NCBI GenBank assembly: GCA_009602735.1 | Contig: WELA01009603.1 | Coordinates: 208,822 to 272,821, forward strand | Direction of reading: 5' to 3' | DNA length: 64,000 nt | From: Mesotaenium endlicherianum | Lineage: Eukaryota > Streptophyta > Zygnematophyceae > Zygnematales > Mesotaeniaceae | In this document: positions 44,828 to 55,087 of the stretch, piece by piece | Layout of the letters: each line of letters starts with the position of its first letter | Position numbering within the stretch: the first letter of the stretch is position 1 | Translations under genes and position numbers: made by a program | The notes under the pieces: generated by a model | What the model was told of the DNA's origin: nothing | The model's database searches: none | What the model saw: only the letters and a program-made list of their open reading frames with translations

Positions 44828-46030
44828 TCAATAACCAATCGCTCTTCCCCTCCTTCTTCCTGGAGCTGAAACCCTAAGTCGCATCTCCACCTCCTCTTCC
44901 TCTACCTCCATCTCCGCTTCGTCACTCAACCAAGCATGCATGTCAAGATTGAGATCCTCCTTTTCGGGTGTCTCCAAGAACTCCGCTTCCACAACACATG
45001 GAGTTGCGCCGACACTTGGTCCAAGGAAGTTAAATTTCTTCTCCTGAAGTCTCAACATAGAATGCACGTACACTAACTTATTTGCTCTAGTAGGAAGCAG
45101 CCTGTTGCAAAGAGGACTATGAACAAACCCATACTTAGACCAACTTCTCTCACATGCAGCTGCTGAACCAGGTTGCGAAATTATTCTCATAGCAAGAAGC
45201 TGAAGATTAGGACAATGACTTCCGTATGTTTCCCACCACTTATGAGCAGGCATCATGGTCTTATTAGCGTTACAAACATTATCACCAAAAATGTCACCGT
45301 TTTGTCGCTAGAGTGCCAACTTTTGATCCACCACCGCTCGGTGTGGGGCACCTCCTCCGAAAAGCATAATTTGCACTCAGCCCAATTGATGAGTAGAATT
45401 TTTTCCACCGCCCAAGACTCATGGTCTAAGAACTCGTGGTTCGGATAGTAGCTTGTAGCCAAACAAAGTCAAGATGCAGACTCAGTATATGATAACACAA
45501 TGCACTTCACAAAAAAGAGAGCAATAACAATAACAATTACCACCACACAATGAGAAGCATATAATAGCCGCCGAGGAAGAAAGGTGAGCAACAACAAAAT
45601 AGACTTTTACCTCTGATATGGAGGAGGCTGTGAAGCTGTTCCCAACAAGCCTCCACCTAATTTAAGCACTTCGTGTTGGTTTGAGTCCTAGAACCTCATG
45701 CATATGGCTTTTAATGGCACTCATGCGAGCCCAGATCTTCCCAAGAGAAGGTTGTGGAGAGTCAACTAGTCGAAGGACAACTACGATCGGCTCACACACG
45801 GCGACCCATACCTTCACTCGCTCCCAATGTTCATCGTTTCAAACAAGGTCTGAAATCTCCAAAGCCTCACCCTCACAACCGTTCTATGCCGCCCACTCAA
45901 GCCACCTACTGTCAGTCACCATAGCTTTCAAGGTATCCCTCACAGCGATAAATATTTGCAAGCAAAGGAAGTTGCTAGCAACCACGTTAGTCCCGGCTTG
46001 AACAACTCTGTCCCATGCACACGGTGGGAA
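44828..46030 (-). pseudogene. Decayed hAT-family transposase
   Basis: The C-terminal frame at 44828-45256 (142 residues) contains the hAT dimerisation domain: KWWETYGSHCPNLQLLAMRI, ISQPGSAAACERSWSKYG, then NRLLPTRANKLVYVHSMLRL. An acidic Glu-rich tail follows. Upstream, at about 45640-46030, an earlier part of the transposase is readable (WDRVVQAGTNVV, WERVKVWVAVCEPIVVVLRL, SLGKIWARMSAIK) with three in-frame stops. A stretch at 45253-45462 (SYYPNHEFLDHESW) fits the middle of such proteins. A GT-AG intron near 45452-45610 is possible, but its phase does not fit simply. hAT transposases are cut-and-paste enzymes. The stops make this copy inactive, and no terminal inverted repeats were identified. 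Confidence 0.8.
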
Positions 46031-46572
46031 AAATGAGCAGTCGTACTTCTATTTTCTTAGCATGTATGTTCACATGTGTGAGAGTTGATTGATATGTATG
46101 GGCGGTCGAGTCCAGTTGATACTGGTTGGGAGTGTGGATATGTTGGGCTTTTAGTGATTGGGATTGTCAATCACTTTCAGGTTGGTTAGCAGCCGCCAGC
46201 TAGAAGTGGAGGAGAGAAGTGTTGAGCAAGAGGGATTTGCCTTCAACTCTGATCGTGAAGTGGAATTTGTCGGAGAGAGGCTCTCAAGGGCATCCATAAG
46301 AAAACCAAGGAGAAGAAAAGGCAAGGAGCTTGCTGCTGCAGCAAAAGAAGCTTAGAGAAGCTGAAGGTCAAGGACTGGCGTTGTGAGAGTAGTGTCCCAT
46401 ATTGCAACTATGGAGCATATGGAGATGCACCAGATGGATGTACAAGAAATCCTGAACGGGGAGCTGGAGGAGAAGGTGTACATGGGGGAGCCAGAAAGAT
46501 TTGTTGGTGCCAAGTTTCCTAGAAGTTGTACAAGCTGAAGAAGTCTTTGCATGGTTTGAAGCAATCTCTTAG
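46031..46572. other. Spacer with a small unassigned frame
   Basis: A 65-codon plus frame at 46158-46355 ends in a basic Lys/Arg/Ala-rich tail (KPRRRKGKELAAAAKEA). It has no recognisable domain. It ends about 220 bp before the element G LTR. It could be a fragment of a host exon or of another element's gag. Confidence 0.3.
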
Positions 46573-47101
46573 TGTAGCGATATTAGTTAGATTGTATTAG
46601 TTGGTTTTCATAATATAATGCTTTCGAAGATTCTGTAGCAAAATTTTGTGTGGATTAAAGTGTGATTAGATGTTCCACGGACTTGGTATATGACCTTTAA
46701 ACCTTCTAGAGCATTTTTGAAATTAGAGCGATGACCTAAACGAACTCCATGTGGCAAAAGTCAAGTATGCCATTTTCGAGTCGAAAGAACAGGTGTACAA
46801 TATTCTGGAAAGAGGTGGCAAGTTTTGGGTGTGTTGGGTGCCAACACATCAACATGCACCTTCCTAGGAATTAATGATGTAGCAACTATGTAAACGAGAG
46901 CTAGAACAAAAAAAGGAGTTCGAGAATCATTCTTGTACTTTACAAATTTCAGAAATATACCAATTTTTTGGAAACCATCTCTTTTTTAAGGAGCTACCAC
47001 TTATGTGCACCTTATGTACCCTTATGCACCTTATCTACCGTTGTCTTGATTAGAGAAAGTATTCTATTGTACTAAGCGCTGTATCTATTTGTTTCACTAC
47101 A
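46573..47101 (+). repeat. 5' LTR of element G
   Basis: This LTR starts TGTAGCGATATTAG and ends GTTTCACTACA. It contains a small extra duplication (TTATGTGCACC, TTATGCACC) near its 3' end that makes it longer than its relatives. Confidence 0.8.
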
Positions 47102-48466
47102 GTGATATCAAAGCTAGGCATTTTGGTATTACAAGAAGATGGCCAATCCTTTAGATTAACAGCAAGTTTTTGAAGGTGGCACAACATCTCCAGGAGGCCC
47201 CCCTCCAGCGCCAATGGGAGAGCACACTGAAAAAAAATCTGCCACAACAAGGAGCACCACAAGGAGAAGCACCATCATATCCCCTGGCAGCCATTATATC
47301 AAAATTGACCTGACAGTAAGGAGTTCTCGCAAATGAATGGGCAGCCTTTCTAATGACCATCCACAACGAAGTGGATTTGGCCACCTATGAAGTGACCGTA
47401 CAAGCGTCAAGAGAGGCTATGGCTGCCATGGCTGTCCCTATTGCAAGCAACGCTCCAAATCCAGCCCCGATTCTTGCGCCTTCACAAAAGCCAACGAGAG
47501 CAAGAAAACTCATCAAGCCCGGCACACCCGACACTTTCAACCCCGAGGATAGGAGCCAACCTCATTTTGTGGCTGTACCAAGTGGAGACGTACCTCTCTT
47601 GTCTTTAAGACCTGAAGAGGACCACGTTCCCATTGCCGTTACCTGGTTGAGAGGAGTGGCAACATCATGGTGGCAAAACTATCAAGCGACTTAATGTCAA
47701 GCTATGGCGCACCTCGTGCCCGGCGAAGAGCCCCCACCATCGTATGCAAGATGGGCAGATGTCAATGAAGCCCTCAAGAAGCAATTCATGCCCATCAACG
47801 CGGAGAGAAGATAGCCCGAGAAAAAGTTCACCATCTCAAGCAAACAACATCCGTTCACGAGTATACCCCCAAATTTCACGCTCCCACTCTTAAGATCTTG
47901 AACATGTCTCTTAAGGAGAAGATTGACGCTACGCATTTGGCCTCAAGCCCAAAGTGGCGAAGAAAGTGGAACTACCCGACTTGACAATGTTCTCGAAGAT
48001 CATTGCAGTGGCCCAAAAGGTTGACACCTTGAATTTCAAGCATTCGTTGCTTTCATCTTCACGAGCGCCGACAACCCGAATGCACGAAGCCTCTTTCCAA
48101 TGTGAAACCGGACCCACACCCATAGAGGTTGGAGTCATCAAGAGAGATCCCGCGAGTGCCCAAGGAGTGAAAGACCCTCCAACGACACTTATGAAGCAAA
48201 AAATGAGCAAGGACTTAAGGCAATACTCTCTCCGATTGAAAACGAAGCTCTCATGAAGACCAGAGTATGCTTTTATTGTAAGGAGAAAGAACAGCGTGCA
48301 CTCTCATGCCCCACAAAGATGTTAAAAAACGGAAAGCGCCGATAGGGCAAAAGCCTACCACCCCAAGATCCACTTCACGAGAAGACAACAAGCCAAGTGA
48401 AGTAGCGACCCCCGTTGAAGACGACATTCCAGCCCCAATGAGTTCGAGAGGGTACTTTGGAGAAAA
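46573..48466 (+). mobile_element. Element G: partial old chromovirus (LTR, gag, protease start)
   Basis: A 529-bp LTR (46573-47101) is followed by a primer-site region, gag ([16 protein letters not shown] near 47408, [16 protein letters not shown] near 47754, zinc-knuckle area near 48270-48310) and the first part of pol, up to 48466, where repeat P begins. No second LTR is present. It belongs to the A family and is broken, with many breaks. Divergence suggests it is older than A, B and E. Confidence 0.8.
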
Positions 48467-49244
48467 TGAATCGACTTACCAAGTAGACAATTAACAATTA
48501 ATGACGATCTTTATATCAGCGAGTTATCTCTATGGTTTCTTTTGTTAACTGATTTAACATTGAAGAAAAATACACTAGCAGTGGACAATATACTAGCAGT
48601 GGACAATACACTAGCAGTGGAAGTCAAATGCAAGTAAACTAGCATGAACAATACACTCAATAAACTCATGTATAAGCAAGGCTAGAAGACAGTGCGTATC
48701 AATGGCTCTTTGCCTTGGATTCAGATATCTCTCAGTACGCCGTATAAGAGAGTTGGCCTCCTTTCCGAATGCCGATCTTGAAAGCAATACCTAACATATG
48801 TACTTGTTATGAGTTTACTCTTCGACGGCAAGTGCGATGGCACCACCTACCCGAGATATAACCACGCTGGCAGGACCTCAGTTACCCACATCAACCGCCA
48901 TCTCCCAGCATCCCGAATTGCCATCCATCCTAGGGCTGTCATCTGGCCATTCATCTAGCATACCACACTTAGATGTATATCTAGGCAGTGCGCTGCTACC
49001 GAGTACGTAAGTCAGCTGGCTGTCAAAGAATGTGTGAGCAAGATGACTTAAGTTGACTTCTGCGTGCTTCCGGCTAAGTCATTAAAGTGATATTTTCATA
49101 AAGTCCAACAAACTAAATATTAACTAGAGTTCAGCAAGCTAAAGTAATTTATGTGCTATATTTAAGTGAATATTATATCAACCAATATACTGATTTATTA
49201 CAATTCGTCCAACTTAACTTGTTGTTGCCTCGACAACACTAACA
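48467..49244 (-). repeat. Repeat P, copy 2 (probable LTR)
   Basis: Bases 48467-48960 match copy 1 at 40149-40612. They also carry a short local triplication of ACTAGCAGTGGA (48570-48620). Beyond 48960 the sequence continues to TGTGTAACA near 49240. On the minus strand this would give a TGTTACAC start and a GTCGATTCA end, consistent with an LTR of about 780 bp. The exact right-hand end is inferred. Confidence 0.5.
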
Positions 49245-49373
49245 CTGTGTAACATGGTTCCTCTCGCTTAAAGTACTGATCTCCCTTCCACCACCTTTTG
49301 CTTCAACACTGACACCTAACGGTGGGGATCACTAGTAATAGCGTGCTGTCCCTTTGGCCCTCAGCCTACTGCA

Positions 49374-50990
49374 TTATGGGGGAGATGTCCCTGGGGCCCT
49401 ACGATCAAGGGAGCCAGACCTCCTCCTGTCTTGGGGTCTCCTGAAGCCTGGAGGATCCGCGTTGGGGCCCAGGGGAGAACGCAGTAACTGAGCTGTTTCC
49501 TTTTGCACAATCTGAATTTGAATGAAGGCAACCTTCTCCTGGGTAGCCCTCAAAGTGACAGGTACGTATATCGTTATCCCAAATTGATGAGCCAAGGCCA
49601 CATGCCCTCTCTGCGAGGGAGATGCTGGCAGGCCTCTGGCTCTTTCTCTCGCAACCCTTCTGTCTGCCCTGTCTGACAAGGTCTCCGCGCCTGCAAATGG
49701 ACTGTGTGCTCTGGCAAATCCCAGCCAAGTGATATCTTCTCCTTCACCAAGATGATGCAGGGCCAACCCAATCTTCTTTTTTAAAGGGGATGTGGCAGGT
49801 GTCAGGATCACAACGGGGTTAGTGTCCTCTTCCTCGCCTTCCTCTTCTTCTTCCTTCGACCCCTCCTCTTCTCCTTCCCCTGGTTCCTCTAAGACTGCTG
49901 GGGTCTCTTTTGTCAACTGCTCCAACTCTTCTCGAGAAGAAGAATATCCCATTGACCTTCACCATTTGGGTGCTGGTGGGGGCTGTTAATTCTGGACCGC
50001 ATACAGGTCCTTCTCTTCCTGCTTGCTAGCCCATTTGGCATAAGCGTACTTCCCTTTAGAGAATGACTCTCTGGCCCTCCTCCTGTCCTCCTGCATTTCT
50101 TGGCTCATGCAGCCTCTTACTCCATCCAGTCTTGGGTCCCAAGCTGCAATATGAGGAGGCAACACCATGTTCCCTTGTAGGTTTGTTAGGGAATCTTCCT
50201 CCCCTGCCTTTGTCATCTTGCTGGTCCCTCATGTTGATGGTTATGCACCGCCAATCGGTGGGCTTCTGGAAGAAGGCAAGGTCTGTCCTTTTTAGCGTAC
50301 AAGGGTACCACTGCCTTGCAAAGTTCAGCTGACTGGTTTCCCTTGCGAAGAATTCCCAGCTCCTTCTCTTCTGTTCATTATACATGGCCTTGAAGCTGTT
50401 ATGGGATGTAGAGTCCTTAAAGCTGTCCGCGTCCATGGGGATCATCCTGATGATCCTATCTTTCCCCCAAATACTTGGAGCTGATACAGCTCCTGCTTCA
50501 TCAACTTGGGCCATTGTCTTGGCCTCTCTGACCGTATACCCTACCATCCTAGCATAATCGTGGTAGAGTAGAAGTCCTGTGCTGACCTCTATATAGTTGT
50601 CAAATTTTTCAGAAGTGTCTCCTTCCTTTTGCAAGATGTCCTTCTGTGACTCACTGCGACTTCTCCGGGCATACTTGAAAGCCTTCTCTAATAGATCAAA
50701 GCCCTTGCCCAGTACTGTGTAGCGATAGCTGCTGGTTTCTTTCTGTTCTCTTTCAGCCTGCTGCTTCCGCCTCTCCTCAGCTTGCCTCTCCTCCTCTGCC
50801 TTCTAGGCCTTCTGTGCAAATTTTCTGTCCACTTCTACCTGCCTCAGCCTGGCCTGTTCTTCCTCCTCCTTCTTATTTTGTGCCTCCCGCTGTTGTTGGA
50901 GTCGTTGCGATTCCAGAGCGGAGATGGAGGATGATTCGATGTCGCCGCGTAATTGCAATTACTCTGCATGTACTTCTTCCGCTCTTCTCT
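49374..50990 (-). other. Unidentified charge-rich coding-like tract
   Basis: Read on the minus strand, this region is protein-like over about 1.6 kb. It begins near 50990 (MTQKLELMRKRRAEE), continues through a long Glu/Gln/Arg/Lys-rich segment (REAQNKKEEEEQARLRQ, KAEEERQAEERRKQQAE) likely to form a coiled coil, then mixed globular-looking sequence (FDNYIEVSTGLLLYHDYARM, WYPCTLKRTDLAFFQKPTDW). It ends with an acidic run (GSKEEEEEGEEEDTNP, about 49860-49830) and an Arg-rich tail. The frame is not continuous. I recognise no domain. It may be a host gene relic or an extra ORF or gag of an element related to repeat P, which lies just downstream. Confidence 0.4.
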
Positions 50991-51049
50991 TCCTCATAAG
51001 TTCCAACTTTTGAGTCATCCTGCTCAATCATAAACACAATGCAGTTAGT

Positions 51050-51329
51050 GAAGTCATGATGCGTGGCCGCTATTGATTACCCTCGGGGAGAAGAACGTGG
51101 TGGGGAGAGTTCCAAGTGAGTATTCCTTATGTGAGTGAGTATAAGAGGAGATTGGAGTCACAGTGAAAAGGTGCGTGCGAGCGCAGGTTGAGTGTGTAGA
51201 ATGCTTATATAAAAAGGTGCCTGGCTGATCCCCAAACGAGACACACGCCCTGCTTGTTACAACTGTCACTATCTGTCACGTTCTCCTCCAACTTGTATGG
51301 AGACAGGACCTCCTGTTACCTTTCCATGT
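51050..51329 (-). promoter_or_regulatory. TATA-bearing upstream region
   Basis: On the minus strand, TTTTTATATAAGC near 51207-51219 is a good TATA box. A CT-rich leader follows, then a possible intron acceptor just before the MTQKLELM start near 50990. It lies between the end of element I pol and the unidentified tract, so it may be the element I 3' LTR or a separate promoter. Confidence 0.4.
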
Positions 51330-53207
51330 CTACTGAAATGACACTGAGGGAGGTGCCCCAGCCGCCAAAAGTTGGAACCGTTTCAACGCCATTTCGGCAT
51401 TGGTCAGCTGGTCTTTAAATTCCCAAGTGTCCTTGAAGGCATCCTTACCCTTCCATCTGACCAAGTACTTCATGACATATTTAGATGATTGACGGACAAT
51501 ACGGGCGTCTAAAATTGCCTCGAACTCATATTCCTTAGGGTCACCCTCCCTGACAACGGGGTCCGGTCCCGGTTGGACAGGTAACCGACGTGTGAACAGT
51601 GTGTTACCTTTGATGTACGATTCCAGGAAGGAGGTATTAAAGACTAGGTGACTCTTGTAGTCCGCTGACATGTTCAGTTTGTAAGCATTTTGACCGACAC
51701 GGCGCACCACCGAATATGGACCGACCCAGAGCAGACCAAGCTTTTTCTTGACCACACTTGGCAGGTATAGGTGTTGAGAATGCAATTTGACCAAATCGCC
51801 CTTAGAAAATGTCAGCTCGCAACAGTGCTGATTAACGTATTTTTGTTGATTTTCTTGGGCTGTGTGCAGGTTTGTCTTGACTTTTGAGAATGTGTCAGCA
51901 GACTCCTGACTTAATTGTGGATACACTGGATTGTCAATGTCGTCAAGGTGAGTTAAAGACTCTACTAGCACATCTGAAGGAGACTTAGGGACTCTATCCA
52001 GATTGAGTTCAAGAGGGGTCTTTCCCGTTGACGCGTGCACCGCACTGTTGACCGTTAAATGAATTTGAGGCAACCGATCATCCCAATTATCTTGTTTTTG
52101 GTTAATATATGCTCTCAACACCTCTTGTAGAACTCGGTTAGTTCTTTTAGTATGCCTTTCAGTCTCGAGGTGGTTTGCTGTGCTGAGCAGCTGTTTGACT
52201 CCCATTAATCCCATTAAAGCTCTCCACAATTATGAGTAAATTTTGAGTCTCTGTCTGAGATCATATTAGAAGGGAGCCTATGTTGGCATTCTACATGGCT
52301 GTAGAACTGTCTTGCAGTTTCAAGTGCAGTTACTTTGACAGTGGTAGGGATGAAAATGAACATTTTTGTCAGTTTATCCACTACTACGAGTATGGAATCG
52401 TGCCCATTGGCAGTTCTCTGTAGTTTTACCACCCAGTCCATAGATATTGTTTCCCAGCGTCCTGCTGGGATGGGTAGTGGTTGAAAGAGTCTCCCGGGTG
52501 GTGTGTGCCTAGACTTATTTCTCAGGCACTGATCACAAGACTTATTTCAAGACCTCCCGTAGCAATTCGTCCCAATGATAATGTTTTGCCAGTTTGCCAA
52601 CAGTTTTGGCGTGCCCCAAATACCCACCCAGTAAACTATCATGTGCTTGACTCAGTAAGAGGGACCTTATTTCCAAGTTATCAGGAATGACCAGCTTCAG
52701 CCTGTCTGAAGTGGTTTCAATCACCCTGACCCCTCCCTTAAGCCTATACCCGAGTGCAAGAGCACGGCACACACCATCCGTGGAGCTGGGCTCAAATATT
52801 GGGTCAGAAAGGTAGGCTTTCCTAAGTTGTCTAAGGAACGACTTTTTCACCTTGGGTGAAGTGAAAGCACACAGGACTTCATCCACAGCATGCTGGCTAA
52901 AGATCCTTCCTTGCAAGTCAGGTCTTCAAGAGAGTGCATCAGCAGGATTCAACTTCCCTGGTTTGTAGTCGATCTAGACCTAGAACCGCTCCAACATCTG
53001 GCTCCAGCGGTTCTCCCTCCTTGACGGCTTGGACTTCTTCTGAAAGTGAGTCAGAGCTAGATGATCCGTAATCACCTTAAAAGCTTAACCATGTAAGTAT
53101 GCTCTCCACAATTTGAGCACATGAATGATAGCAAGCAGCTCTTTATCATGCACAGACTAGTTGGTTTCAACTGAGTTGAATTTCATAGACTCATACAGCA
53201 CAGGGTG
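51330..53207 (-). mobile_element. Element I, 3' part: integrase and chromodomain
   Basis: From right to left: RNase H end (TDHLALTHFQKKSKPSRR near 53050), integrase zinc region (52542-52916), integrase core (VVDKLTKMFIFIPTT near 52360) and integrase C-terminus with a chromodomain (EYEFEAILDARIV, YLVRWKGKDAFKDTWEF, about 51525-51400). This is a chromovirus lineage different from both A and C/D. Element E interrupts it at 53208, and it resumes at 62945. It is broken, with several breaks. Confidence 0.85.
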
Positions 53208-53697
53208 TGTAGTGATTTGAGTTACTATACATTAGGTTGCATATATTTTAATGTTTTTAAATATATTCGAAGTAGTATTGTGTGGATTCAAGTGTGAATA
53301 GGTACTCTAGTAACTTGGTTCATGTCCTTTGAAACTTCAAAGGCATTTTTGAAGTTAGAGGAAGGACCTAGAAGAACTCCACGTGGCAAAAGTCAAATGT
53401 GCCATTTTTAGGTCAAATGAACATGTGTACATTATTCTAGAAAGAGGTGGCAAGTTTTGGGATGTGTTGGGTGCCAACACATCAACATACACCTTCCTAG
53501 AAATTTCTTATGTAGCAAGTATATAAACAAAAGCTAGAACATAAAAAGACATTTGAGAATCACTCTTGTACTTGCCAAATTCCAGAAATACATCAACTTT
53601 CAAGAAGCCATCTCTCTTTCAAGAAGCTCATAGATCCTTGTCTTGAATAGATGAAGTATTCTATTTTACTATGTACTTTACCTTCTGTTTCACTACA
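53208..53697 (+). repeat. 5' LTR of element E
   Basis: This LTR of about 490 bp starts TGTAGTGATTTGAG and ends GTTTCACTACA. The primer-site region follows directly. Confidence 0.92.
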
Positions 53698-53734
53698 GTA
53701 ATATCGAAGCTAGGCACTTTGGTAGCATTAGAAG

Positions 53735-55031
53735 ATGGCCAATCCTCAAGACCAACAGCAAGCTTTTGAAGCAGGCCCTTCCCCTACAAGAGACCCTCCT
53801 CCAGCGCCGATGGGAGAGCCCACTCAAGAAAATCTGCAACATCAAGAAGCACCACAAGGAGGAGCACACCCTCCTCCAGCGCCCATGGGAGAGCCTACTC
53901 CAGGAAATCTGCGACAACAAGAAGCACCACAAGGAGGAGCGCCGTCAAATCCCATGGCAGCCGCTATAGCAAAGTTGACCCCACCACAAGGAGTTCCCGC
54001 AAATGAGTGGGCAGCCTTCCTAATGACCGTCCACAATCAAGTGGGCTTGGCCACCTATGAAGCAACCGTGCAAGCGTCAAGAGAAGCTATGGCTGCCATG
54101 GTTGCCCCTATTGCGAGCAATGCTCAAAATCCAGCCCCGGCTCAAGCGCCTCCACAAGAGCCAACGAGAGCAAGGAAACTCATCAAGCCCGGCAAACCCG
54201 ACACTTTCAACCCCGGGAAAGGTTAAACCCTAAATTTATGGCTCTACCAAGTCGAGACGTACCTCGCATTCCTTGAAGTACCCGAGGAGGACTACGTTCC
54301 CTTTGCCGTTACATTACTTAGAGGAGCAGCAACATCATGGTGGCGTACCTATCAAGCGGCTATATATCAAGCTATGGCGCACCCCATGCTCGGCCAAGAG
54401 CCCCCACCATCATATGCAAGATGGGCAGATTTTCGTGAGGCCCTCAAGAAGCAATTCATGCCCATCAATGCGGAGAAGATTGCCCGAGGAAAGCTCCACC
54501 ATCTCAAGCAAACGACGTCTGTTCAAGAGTATATATCCAGATTTCACGCCCTCACTCTTGAGATCCCCAACATGTCTCTCGAGGAGAAGATTGACCGCTA
54601 TATCTTTGGCCTCAANTATCTTTGGCCTCAAACCCAAAGTGGCAAAGGAAGTGGACTTACGTGACTTGACGGACTTCTCAAAGATCATTGAAGTGGCCCA
54701 AAAGGTAGATACCTTGGATTTCAAGCACTCCGTGCCTTCATCTTCACGAGTACTGGCAACGCGGGTGTACGCAGCCCCTTCCACATCTGAATCTGGACCC
54801 ACACCCATGGAAACTAGAGTTATTAAAAGGGACCCCGCGGCTGCCCGGAAGAGTGGGAGACCCTCCTATGACACTTATAATGCAAAAAACCAGCAAGGAG
54901 TGAAAGCAAGACTCTCCCCGGCTGAAAAAGAAGCTCTCATGACGGCTGGACTATGCTTTTATTGTAAGGAAAAAGGTCATCGTGCACTCTCATGCCCCAA
55001 AAAGTTATCAAATAACGGACAGCACCGGTAG
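53735..55031 (+). mobile_element. Gag region of element E
   Basis: This matches element A gag: [14 protein letters not shown] start, Pro/Gln-rich repeat, [19 protein letters not shown] core (partly in another frame) and zinc knuckle [14 protein letters not shown] near 54955-54996. It contains the one undetermined base of the window. It is treated as a fossil. Confidence 0.88.
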
Positions 55032-55087
55032 GCCAGGAGCCTACCACCCCAAGACCCACTTCAAGAGGTAGCAACAAGCCAAGTGAG

